Shown here in pieces: positions 30,889 to 38,505 of a DNA stretch of 64,000 bases (the stretch's first letter is position 1; the number at the start of each line of letters is the position of its first letter). Position numbers and translations under genes: made by a program. Origin of the DNA: Rhizobium deserti (GTDB lineage Bacteria; Pseudomonadota; Alphaproteobacteria; Rhizobiales; Rhizobiaceae). The notes under the pieces are model-generated. The model saw nothing but the letters and a program-made list of their open reading frames with translations. It was not told the DNA's origin and ran no database searches. The stretch is from positions 186,001 through 250,000 of the forward strand of contig NZ_SMTL01000002.1 in the NCBI RefSeq assembly GCF_004358025.1. Reading direction: 5' to 3'.

Positions 30889-31449
30889 GCTGGTATAGAT
30901 GGCGCCGTCGCAGGCGGCATGCCCTCTCGGCAGCCATTCCGCGAGGATGTTTTCGCGCAACAGCGTCAAGCCGGTCAATTACTTAGCATAAACTTCATCC
31001 CCCTTCATCCCCGCCCTCCAAACCTGTGCCTAGAATAGCGGCGTCCCGATTTCGGATACACCGGCAGGCGTGCCGGCGAGGCGGGGCCGGCGCGGGTCGT
31101 GAGGGTTGAGACGCAAAACCTTGCAATCCGGGTCCGCGGAAACTGGCTTCCCTCTGGCAAAGCGGGGGAAGCGGCGGCCTGAACCGGCCGCCCGCTTCCA
31201 ACTCCCGAAAAGCCGGGCGTGCTTGTGCGGCACACAGGGTGGCGGGACCGCGTCGCAGGCGGTTCGCGGGGCTGTTCGCAGCCTTGCTGTCGGCGGCGCA
31301 GGTGGAAGATCCTGGCAAGAGGCAGTCATGGCCTGGCCAGGATGGGCCTGAGGGCGTGCATGACGCTTTCCGTCAAGGGAAAGGCGCGCCACTGTTCCTG
31401 CAAATCCCGTCATCGCAGAGGAGCCGAAGTCGCGGATAAAAACAGCCGA

Positions 31450-31508
31450 ACGGGGCGCTGAAAGGTGCCACCCAACTAAACATTACGAGGCAGCTTTCTG
31501 CGCCCCGT
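31450..31508. repeat. Long imperfect inverted repeat
   Basis: Arms of 20 bases (31450-31469 and 31489-31508) pair with only two mismatches around a 19-base loop that is rich in A and C. No T run follows closely on either strand. It sits 65 bp upstream of the small Cys-containing protein gene and could be a leader structure or a miniature element. Confidence 0.6.
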
Positions 31509-31573
31509 CCGAAATGCCTTCGCCCCTTTTTCCCCGGGCGAAAAACAAAACCCGAGATCGCCAAGGGAGTCCC

Positions 31574-31837
31574 ATGTCCTATCTCATGCTGCCACCCCTC
31601 GACCTTGACCTGGCCCACCGGACGGCGGACCTGCTGCGCATCCCGCATCTCGTCTGCCGCAAGCGCTCCTGCCGCCGCGCCGGCTTCTGCAAATGGTATG
31701 GAGAGACAACGAAACTGCCCTACTGCCTGCGCAATCTCGACATGGATCAGGTGAGCCTGTTCATGCTGCGCTACGAAGAATTGCAGGCGGCAGGAACAAG
31801 GCCCGCTTCTGCCGGTTCCCCTTCTCAAGCCCCATGA
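31574..31837 (+). CDS. Small cysteine-containing protein of unknown function
   Basis: Protein of 87 aa with AGGGAG five bases before the ATG. The central part, VCRKRSCRRAGFCKWYGE then PYCLRNL, has four cysteines (about residues 28, 33, 39 and 50) in a basic context and could bind a metal ion. The ends are unremarkable. No family recognised. It is followed 27 bp later by an NTF2-like gene on the same strand, so both may be one transcript. Confidence 0.6.
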   Translation: MSYLMLPPLDLDLAHRTADLLRIPHLVCRKRSCRRAGFCKWYGETTKLPYCLRNLDMDQVSLFMLRYEELQAAGTRPASAGSPSQAP

Positions 31838-31864
31838 CTTCTGGAGCCCCATGAGGAGAATCCG

Positions 31865-32419
31865 ATGCTCGACCTGACCCAGACCTTTATCGACGCCCTG
31901 CACCGCCTGGAAACCGAACGCGACGTGGCGGCGATCGCCGGCCTGTTCGCCGACAATGCCGAAATCGCAAATCCGCTGGTGCAGTACGAGAGCGGCGGCC
32001 CGAATGCGGCGAAAACCTTCTGGAGCCAGTATCGCGACGCCTTCGAGGAGATCCGCTCGGAATTCCGCACCGTTTCGGAAAAGGACGGCACCGCTTTTCT
32101 GGAATGGACGAGCAAGGGCTCGATCGACGGCAAACCTTTCACCTACGAGGGCGTCAGCATTCTGGAAACCGGCGGCGACAAGATTTCCGCCTTCCGCTCC
32201 TATTTCGACACCCGCCATATCCCGACCGCCCGCTCCAAGGGCGGCGAAAACACCGGCCGGGTGCAGCTTTCGAGCCAGACCAATGGGGGACAGACCAATG
32301 GGGGCCAAAACCAGACTGACAGCCAGGCCAGCGGAAACGCCGGCGATGCAAGCGAAGAGGATATGGTGCAGGCGCAGCGCGATGCGGCCGAACAGCGGGC
32401 CGGCGGCGGTTACAGCTGA
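31865..32419 (+). CDS. NTF2-like (SnoaL-type) protein with low-complexity tail
   Basis: Protein of 184 aa. Residues 1-122 form a nuclear-transport-factor-2-like cone fold (FIDALHRLETERDVAAIAGLFADNAEIANPL at the start; FTYEGVSILETGGDKISAFRSYFDTRH at the end), a scaffold used for small-molecule isomerases and binding proteins. Residues 123-184 are disordered and rich in Gly, Gln, Asn and Ser, with a short tandem QTNGG repeat encoded by a repeated 12-base unit near 32278-32300. Substrate unknown. It follows the small cysteine protein gene. Confidence 0.72.
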   Translation: MLDLTQTFIDALHRLETERDVAAIAGLFADNAEIANPLVQYESGGPNAAKTFWSQYRDAFEEIRSEFRTVSEKDGTAFLEWTSKGSIDGKPFTYEGVSILETGGDKISAFRSYFDTRHIPTARSKGGENTGRVQLSSQTNGGQTNGGQNQTDSQASGNAGDASEEDMVQAQRDAAEQRAGGGYS

Positions 32420-33123
32420 GGCGCCCTATGCTTCATGGCGGCGGGGTGATCCTGTCGCGCCGGCTACAACCGCAAGAGGTTCGGGCGAGACAGGCGATCC
32501 TGGCTCGCCCGACGAAGGTCCGCTGAAACTGGGGGCGGCCGGTACGCACTACCTTGACCGGCGCCGAGGCGGAGCTTTCGTTCCGCAGGCAGAGGAATAG
32601 CCGCACATCCTTACCCGATCGTTAGCGTCGGGCACATCAGCGGCGAAATTTTCGCTTTGCGCCGCAGATTTTTTTCAAAAGCCTTCCGCGCCCGCCTCGA
32701 TTGGCGTCCGGCGCGAATGGAGCAGAAAAGGGCAAAGTTCGGGCGTGACATTTCCGCCCGCTTCGACCCCGCCCCTTCCGCCTGCCCGCCCGGCGCGCAT
32801 ATTGGCGGCAGATGATGGTTTTTCCGGCGCGCCCTTCCCGCAATCCGAGCAATGTCCTCGCCTTGGCGATTGCCCGCTTCGGCCGCCTTTGCCCGGCGCC
32901 TGTTGATTTCTTGATCGGAACACGTAGGCTGGCCCGGCTGACATATAAATGCGCAGCATCTGTGGCAAGCATCCACGGATGCCACAAGACGCCAAGGTCT
33001 CAGCGGATTTCATGCGGGCCGCAGCCTCCGGTTGCTCAACCGTCTGCCATAGCCGCCGGATGACCGAATGATCGGCATCCCTGGAACTGAACATTGCAAC
33101 GATCAAGACTGGGAGGTCTTAAG
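32420..33123. other. Long non-coding region upstream of the betaine importer
   Basis: About 700 bp with no credible gene. Opposite-strand frames of 116-143 codons exist but are Arg/Gly-rich, with no binding site or family sequence. The last 170 bp contain an inverted repeat (32961-32986) and the GGGAGG ribosome-binding site of the binding-protein gene, so this is probably the control region for the importer operon. Confidence 0.55.
32961..32986. promoter_or_regulatory. Inverted repeat, candidate operator
   Basis: TGTGGCA (32961-32967) and TGCCACA (32980-32986) form a perfect 7-base inverted repeat with a 12-base spacer, itself containing ATCCACGGAT. It lies about 140 bp before the importer start and fits a dimeric regulator. 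The regulator is unknown. Confidence 0.4.
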
Positions 33124-34122
33124 ATGAAATACCTGCTTAGCTCCGCCGTCTTCGCCGCCGGTCTTTACGCCCTTGCCGGCTCGGCACAGGCGGCAGATTG
33201 CGGCTCCGTCTCCATTGCCGAGATGAATTGGGCATCGGCCGGCGTCGCCGCCAATGTCGACAAGATCATCCTCGAAAGCGGCTATGGCTGCTCCGTCGAC
33301 CTCGTCACCGGCGATACCATGCCGACCTTCACCTCGATGAACGAGAAGGGCCAGCCGGACATGGCGCCGGAATTCTGGGTCAATGCCGTGCGCACCCCGC
33401 TCGACAAGGCGGCTGCCGAAGGCCGCCTGGTGATCGCCGCCGAAATTCTCGCCGACGGTGCGGTCGAAGGCTGGTGGATCCCGAAATTCCTGGCCGACGC
33501 GCATCCCGATATCAAGACGGTGCAGCAGGCCCTGGCCCATCCGGAACTCTTCCCGGCTCCCGAAGACAAGTCCAAGGGAGCCGTCACCAACTGCCCCTCC
33601 GGATGGAATTGCCAGGTGTCGACCGCCAATCTTTACAAGGCGCTCGGCGCCAAGGAAAAGAATTTCGAACTGGTGGATACGGGCTCTGCCGCAGGCCTCG
33701 ACGGTTCCATTGCCAATGCCTTCGAAAAGAAGACCGGCTGGCTCGGTTATTACTGGGCGCCCACGGCCATTCTCGGCAAGTATGAAATGGTCAAGCTGTC
33801 CTTCGACGTGCCGCATGACAAGCCAGCCTGGGACGCCTGCACCGCCGTTCCGGACTGCCCCAATCCGAAGGTCAATTCCTACCCCACCTCGCAGGCCTTC
33901 ACCGTGGTGACCAAGCAGTTCGCAGAAAAGGCCGGCGTCGCCATGGACTACATCAAGAAGCGCAAGTGGAGCAATGCGACCGTCAACAGCATCCTGGCCT
34001 GGCAGACCGACAGCCAGGGCACCAATGCGGATGCCGCCAAGCACTTCCTCGAAACCAGCCCGGACATCTGGACGAAATGGGTGAGCCCGGAAGTGGCGGA
34101 AAAGGTCAAGGCGTCGCTGTAG
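33124..34122 (+). CDS. Glycine betaine/quaternary amine ABC transporter substrate-binding protein
   Basis: Periplasmic binding protein of 332 aa (OpuAC/ProX type). Signal peptide is residues 1-23 (cleavage after AQA). Several aromatic residues fit a cation-pi box for a trimethylammonium head group: EMNWAS, EFWVN, EGWWIPK, LGYYWAPT. Four later cysteines (NCPSGWNC, WDACTAVPDC) suggest two disulfides. It is first in an importer operon with the permease and ATPase downstream. Glycine betaine, proline betaine, carnitine and choline are all possible ligands. The methyltransferase genes that follow favour glycine betaine. Confidence 0.87.
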   Translation: MKYLLSSAVFAAGLYALAGSAQAADCGSVSIAEMNWASAGVAANVDKIILESGYGCSVDLVTGDTMPTFTSMNEKGQPDMAPEFWVNAVRTPLDKAAAEGRLVIAAEILADGAVEGWWIPKFLADAHPDIKTVQQALAHPELFPAPEDKSKGAVTNCPSGWNCQVSTANLYKALGAKEKNFELVDTGSAAGLDGSIANAFEKKTGWLGYYWAPTAILGKYEMVKLSFDVPHDKPAWDACTAVPDCPNPKVNSYPTSQAFTVVTKQFAEKAGVAMDYIKKRKWSNATVNSILAWQTDSQGTNADAAKHFLETSPDIWTKWVSPEVAEKVKASL

Positions 34123-34304
34123 GCGATGGTGGCGGAAGGCTGCCTCGGCAGGCAATCTTCCGCCTCACGCCGACTCGCTTTCGGCTCCGCGACATCCATT
34201 GCCGGAGCCGAAGCTTCAGCCCTCCTTGAAAAGCGGGTAGACTAAACCTGCAATCGGGCAGCCATGCCGGTTGTGGCATAACTAAGAACCAGAAGGGAAA
34301 CATC

Positions 34305-35213
34305 ATGGCGACCTGCAGTTTCCTGCCCAATGCTCTGTGTCGCTTTCCGGCAATCAGCGACCAATATATCCGCGACGCCCGCAAGGTCATCGACGAAGGC
34401 TTCAAGGGCCTGGTGCGCGACTATTCCAGCGTCATCGACACCATCGTGCAGCCGCTGCAATGGTTCCTGAACTATCTGGAAAAGCTGTTCACCAATTCAC
34501 CATGGATCGTGGTGCTGGCGGTCATGATGCTGATCGTCTATTTCGCCAGCCGCAGCATCCGCATCACCCTCGGCACGGCCATCGGCATGGTCATGATCGG
34601 GGTGATCGGCCTGTGGAACGACACGATGATCACGCTCGCCATCGTCACCGTCTCCACCTTGATCGCCATCATCATCGGCCTGCCGATCGGCATTCTGATG
34701 GCGCGTTCAGAGCGTATCCAGAGCGCGATCAATCCGGCCCTTGATGTCATGCAGACGCTGCCGAGCTTCGTTTATCTGATCCCGGTCGTCGTGATCTTCG
34801 GGATCGGCAAGGTGCCCGGCCTGATCGCCGTCGTCATCTATGCCGTGCCGCCGATGATCCGCCTGACCAATCTCGGCATTCGCCTGGTTGACAGGGAAGT
34901 TCTGGAAGCCGCCGATGCATTCGGCTCCTCGTCGGCGCAGAAGCTTTGGAACGTGCAGATGCCGCTCGCCCTGCCGACCATCATGGCGGGCATCAACCAG
35001 ACCATTATGATGTCGCTGGCCATGGTCGTCGTCGCCTCCATGGTTGGCGTCGGCGGGCTCGGCAAAAACACGCTGCAGGCCATCAACAACCAGTTCTTCA
35101 CCTTCGGCTTCATGAACGGGTTTGCACTCGTTGCCATTGCCATCATCTTCGATCGCGCCAGCCAGGCCTTCGGCAAGCGTCTCCAGAAACATTCGGAGGT
35201 CGTGCATGGCTAG
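34305..35213 (+). CDS. Glycine betaine/proline betaine ABC transporter permease (ProW-like)
   Basis: Inner-membrane permease of 302 aa. A soluble N-terminal part (about 65 residues) precedes six or so membrane spans. The ABC coupling motif lies in EAADAFGSSSAQKLWNVQMPLALPTIMAGI (about residues 204-233), typical of OpuAB/ProW. Its end overlaps the ATPase start by eight bases (35206-35213). It is 182 bp downstream of the binding-protein gene on the same strand. Confidence 0.9.
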   Translation: MATCSFLPNALCRFPAISDQYIRDARKVIDEGFKGLVRDYSSVIDTIVQPLQWFLNYLEKLFTNSPWIVVLAVMMLIVYFASRSIRITLGTAIGMVMIGVIGLWNDTMITLAIVTVSTLIAIIIGLPIGILMARSERIQSAINPALDVMQTLPSFVYLIPVVVIFGIGKVPGLIAVVIYAVPPMIRLTNLGIRLVDREVLEAADAFGSSSAQKLWNVQMPLALPTIMAGINQTIMMSLAMVVVASMVGVGGLGKNTLQAINNQFFTFGFMNGFALVAIAIIFDRASQAFGKRLQKHSEVVHG

Positions 35214-36258
35214 TCATGGGATCGAGATCAAGGGCCTCTACAAGATCTTCGGGCCATGCGGTCGCGATCATGTGGACGCGGTCAAGTCCGGTGTCACAAA
35301 GGCGGAACTGAACGAAAAGCATGGCCATGTCCTCGGTCTGAAGGATATCAACATCGTCATGCCGGCAGGTGGCATTACGGTCGTCATGGGTCTTTCCGGC
35401 TCCGGCAAATCGACGCTGATCCGGCACATCAACCGGCTCATCGAACCGACCTACGGGGAGGTCATTTACGACGGTATTGACATCTGCGGCATGAACCAGG
35501 CGCAGTTGCGGGAGTTTCGCCGCCACAAAACGGCAATGGTATTCCAGAAATTTGCGCTTCTGCCGCATCGCACCGTGATGGAAAACACCATCTATGGTCT
35601 GGATATCCAAGGCGTGCCGCGCACGGAAAGCACCAAGCGCGGCCGCTACTGGATCGAACGGGTTGGTCTCGCAGGCTTTGAAAACCATTATCCGAACCAG
35701 TTGTCGGGCGGCATGCAGCAGCGCGTCGGCCTGGCCCGCGCGCTGACGAACGACGCCGACATATTGCTGATGGACGAGGCCTATTCGGCACTCGATCCTT
35801 TGATCCGGGTCGATATGCAGACGGTTCTTCTCGATCTCCAAGCCGAGTTGAAGAAGACGGTGGTCTTCATCACCCATGATCTCGACGAGGCATTGAGGCT
35901 CGGCGACAAGATCGCCATCCTGCGTGATGGCCAAGTCATACAGCAGGGCACTGGCCAGGACATCGTGCTGGCGCCGGCTGACAGCTATATCGCCGCCTTC
36001 GTCAAGGAAGTGAACCGCGGACGTGTCATCAAGGCCGGAACGGTGATGCGGCCACTGGACGGCTCGGCGGACGGGCTGCGGATTTCCTCGCAGATGACGC
36101 TCGAAAACGCAGCAAAGGAAATCTGCGAAACCGGCAGCTCCCGGGCCGTGGTTGTCGATGCGGCAGGCGTCCCGGTCGGCATGCTCGACCTTCAAGCCAT
36201 CGTTGCGGCCATGGTCACCCCGGCTGGATCGGAGGCGGCCAGGATGGCGGCGGAGTGA
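35206..36258 (+). CDS. Glycine betaine/proline betaine ABC transporter ATPase (ProV-like)
   Basis: ATPase of 350 aa. Walker A is GLSGSGKST (about residues 63-71), the signature LSGGMQQRVGLARAL is near 167 and Walker B ILLMDEAYSALDPL near 186. The insertion before Walker A (KSGVTKAELNEKHGHVLGLKD) is characteristic of ProV. The C-terminal 70 residues form a partial CBS-like region (RISSQMTLENAAKEICE ... AGVPVGMLDLQAIV) that in OpuA-type systems senses ionic strength. Bmt follows within 95 bp, so import and use are probably co-expressed. Confidence 0.9.
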   Translation: MASHGIEIKGLYKIFGPCGRDHVDAVKSGVTKAELNEKHGHVLGLKDINIVMPAGGITVVMGLSGSGKSTLIRHINRLIEPTYGEVIYDGIDICGMNQAQLREFRRHKTAMVFQKFALLPHRTVMENTIYGLDIQGVPRTESTKRGRYWIERVGLAGFENHYPNQLSGGMQQRVGLARALTNDADILLMDEAYSALDPLIRVDMQTVLLDLQAELKKTVVFITHDLDEALRLGDKIAILRDGQVIQQGTGQDIVLAPADSYIAAFVKEVNRGRVIKAGTVMRPLDGSADGLRISSQMTLENAAKEICETGSSRAVVVDAAGVPVGMLDLQAIVAAMVTPAGSEAARMAAE

Positions 36259-36352
36259 ATGGCTCAGCCGTCGCGGATCGGCGGTCTGCCAGCTTGCTAC
36301 CGTGCAGAGAGGCCCTTATATCAGATCCTTCAGCTCGCCGAGGAACAGCGCC

Positions 36353-37363
36353 ATGCAGACGAATGCCCTGACCGAACTTCTGGCCGAAAAAGGCGTCCTT
36401 TTGGCTGATGGCGCCACCGGTACCAACCTGTTCGCCATGGGTCTGGAAGCGGGCGAAGCGCCGGAAATGTGGAACGAGGCGGCGCCGGAAAAGATCGAGA
36501 AGCTGCATCAGGATTTCGTTGATGCCGGTGCCGATATCATCCTCACCAATTCCTTCGGCGGTACCCGCCATCGCCTGAAGCTGCACAAGGCGGAAGGTCG
36601 CGTTCACGAACTCAACAAGCGGGCCGCCGAAATCGCCCGTTCCGTTGCCGACAAAGCAGGTCGCAAGGTCATCGTGGCCGGTTCCGTTGGGCCGACAGGC
36701 GAATTGCTCATTCCGCTCGGTGCCATGTCCTATGAAGACGCTGTCTCCTCGTTCGCGGAGCAGATGGAAGGCCTCAAAGCCGGCGGCGCCGACATAGCCT
36801 GGATCGAGACAATGTCCTCGGCAGACGAAATTCGTGCAGCTGCGGAAGCGGCAACCAATGTGGGCATGCCCTACACCTATACCGGCTCGTTCGACACGGC
36901 CGGCAAGACGATGATGGGCCTGGACCCGAAGGACATTCATGGCGTGGCCAGGGATGTCGGCGCCGGGCCAGTTGCGGTCGGCGCCAATTGCGGCGTCGGG
37001 GCTTCCGATATTCTGTCGAGCCTGCTCGACATGACCGCGGCCAATCCGGATGCGATCGTCATCGTCAAAGGCAATTGCGGCATCCCGGAGTTCCGCGGCT
37101 CCGAGATCTATTATTCCGGAACGCCGCCGCTGATGGCCGAATATGCGCGGCTGGCGCTCGATGCCGGTGCCAGGATCATTGGCGGCTGCTGCGGCACGTC
37201 CTGCGAGCATCTGTCGGCCATGCGTGCGGCAATCGATGGATATACGCCGCGCCCGCGTCCGACCGTCGAGGAGATTGTCGACAAGATCGGTCCGCTGCGC
37301 AATAAGACCGCAAGCGAATCGGGTGGCGACGGCAGCAGGGAAAGACGTCGCCGCCGCGGGTGA
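36353..37363 (+). CDS. bmt: Betaine--homocysteine S-methyltransferase
   Basis: Zinc-dependent methyltransferase of 336 aa that transfers a methyl group from glycine betaine to homocysteine, making methionine and dimethylglycine. The zinc ligands are visible as C213 (GANCGVG) and C279-C280 (GGCCGTSCEH). The N-terminal GATGTNLFAMGL and the TNSFGGTRHRLKLH segment match the family. Residues 318-336 form an Arg/Gly-rich tail (GGDGSRERRRRRG) that is not part of the barrel. It lies just after the betaine importer and is followed 16 bp later by a 116-aa protein. MetH-like N-terminal modules share the fold, but the context favours betaine as donor. Confidence 0.9.
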   Translation: MQTNALTELLAEKGVLLADGATGTNLFAMGLEAGEAPEMWNEAAPEKIEKLHQDFVDAGADIILTNSFGGTRHRLKLHKAEGRVHELNKRAAEIARSVADKAGRKVIVAGSVGPTGELLIPLGAMSYEDAVSSFAEQMEGLKAGGADIAWIETMSSADEIRAAAEAATNVGMPYTYTGSFDTAGKTMMGLDPKDIHGVARDVGAGPVAVGANCGVGASDILSSLLDMTAANPDAIVIVKGNCGIPEFRGSEIYYSGTPPLMAEYARLALDAGARIIGGCCGTSCEHLSAMRAAIDGYTPRPRPTVEEIVDKIGPLRNKTASESGGDGSRERRRRRG

Positions 37364-37379
37364 TCGAATAGGAACAATA

Positions 37380-37730
37380 ATGACGAGCATCTCTCCGATC
37401 GGTAGCCGCGAAACCGTGGCGGAAAGCCTGGCATCCTTAACCGCCGAGCAGCAGAACTGGCTGACGCTGCTCATGGAAAACCCGACATCGGATGATCTTT
37501 TTCTGGAAGGCCTGCATCTTTATCTCGACAAGGCGTCCGAAGGCTCGTTCCTGAATTCGCTGAAGCTGCAGAAGTGCGGTGAGTGGATCGGCAATTCCGC
37601 TCCTGCCCGCCTGCAGATCCGGCTCACGGAAGCGGCGAAATCGAGCCAGCATGCCGCTTATCAGGCATTTCGGGACGGGCTCACCCGATCCGGCGGACTG
37701 GAACGGGCTTATCCCAAGGCAAAGATCTAG
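37380..37730 (+). CDS. Unknown protein downstream of bmt
   Basis: Protein of 116 aa, mostly helical, single cysteine (LQKCGEW). No family recognised. The sequence ends AYPKAKI. It begins 16 bp after bmt, with AGGAA upstream of the ATG, so it is probably the last gene of the importer-bmt transcript. Its end overlaps the stop of the convergent 4Fe-4S gene by four bases. A role linked to methyl transfer is inferred from position only. Confidence 0.65.
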   Translation: MTSISPIGSRETVAESLASLTAEQQNWLTLLMENPTSDDLFLEGLHLYLDKASEGSFLNSLKLQKCGEWIGNSAPARLQIRLTEAAKSSQHAAYQAFRDGLTRSGGLERAYPKAKI

Positions 37731-38404
37731 GTCTTAAGGGAAGCCATGTGGAAGCACAGCTGCGCCTGCGGATAGCGGAAACTGGCCCCGAGGGGGCAGG
37801 CATTGCGCGCAAGACATCCCGATCCCATGCAGGCATGGTCGACGGATTGGGTATCGAGAAAAGAGCGACAGGCTGCCACATCAAATCGGTCGGCACCCAG
37901 AGCGTTCGCGGGACAGGCGGACAGGCATGGCTTGTCGAGGCAGCCGTCACAAGGATGCGTGGGGGCAGCCGGTGGCCCAGGCAATTCGAACGGCAAGCCG
38001 AGTGCGCCGCGATAGCCTTGCCATAGGCCATGCGCGGGGTGGATGAGCATGCCGAGTGGCGACGCCTTCAACCCTTCCGCTCGCATCGCCCATTGCTGGA
38101 ACGGGTGCCAGGGCATGTCGGACGGAAAGTAGGCGGCTGCATGCATGCGGCGCGCCACCGGCAGGATCATCGCCTTGGACCAGGTGTCCAGAGGATCGCG
38201 GCCTTGATAGCTCCGTCTCCACGCCGAGAAGGCGGGCCAGATCGACCCGCCGATATTGCCGAGCAGCACAACCGATTGTGCCGGTGACCCATCCTCCAGA
38301 CGCGGCCCCTCGCCTTGACCAAAGTTGACAATGCCGCGGACGCGTATGCCGGTCGGCTCCAATGCCTGGGCCACCTGTTCGGCGATTGCCAAAGGGACGT
38401 TCAT
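37727..38404 (-). CDS. 4Fe-4S cluster protein in the mttB operon
   Basis: Protein of 225 aa. Its C-terminal third carries CDGCLDKPCLSACP (CX2CX4CX3CP) and, further on, a cysteine in AACRSF and CMGSGCLARNACPLG, so up to two iron-sulfur clusters are possible. The first 140 residues, with Trp-rich stretches (SIWPAFSAWRRSYQGRDPLDTWSK), are not recognised but recall the cobalamin-interacting half of QueG-like proteins; this is tentative. It starts 101 bp after the MttB-family gene on the same strand, with AGGGG before the ATG, so it is co-transcribed. An electron-transfer role in corrinoid reduction is plausible. Confidence 0.75.
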   Translation of the reverse strand: MNVPLAIAEQVAQALEPTGIRVRGIVNFGQGEGPRLEDGSPAQSVVLLGNIGGSIWPAFSAWRRSYQGRDPLDTWSKAMILPVARRMHAAAYFPSDMPWHPFQQWAMRAEGLKASPLGMLIHPAHGLWQGYRGALGLPFELPGPPAAPTHPCDGCLDKPCLSACPANALGADRFDVAACRSFLDTQSVDHACMGSGCLARNACPLGASFRYPQAQLCFHMASLKT

Positions 38405-38505
38405 CGCGGCCCCTGATATCTATAATGCGGCCGCCATACGCCTTCCTGTATGAAATCGGCAACCAGCCTTGCACCGCCTTGCTCCCTGGCGGCCTCGGGC
38501 TCTCT

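Larger units (their letters stand above)
30802..31573. other. Non-coding stretch with repeats and a long hairpin
   Basis: About 770 bp without a credible gene; reading frames here are short, Arg/Pro-rich and lack starts with binding sites. It holds a CTGGATCCCG...CCGGGATGACG repeat (30857-30888), GC-rich filler with short palindromes around 31150-31200, and a long imperfect hairpin (31450-31508) about 65 bp before the next gene. Confidence 0.6.

Noticed and set aside
32675-33106. Frame of 143 codons before the betaine importer
   Set aside because: Runs against the importer control region, has no ribosome-binding site and reads as Gly/Arg-rich filler.
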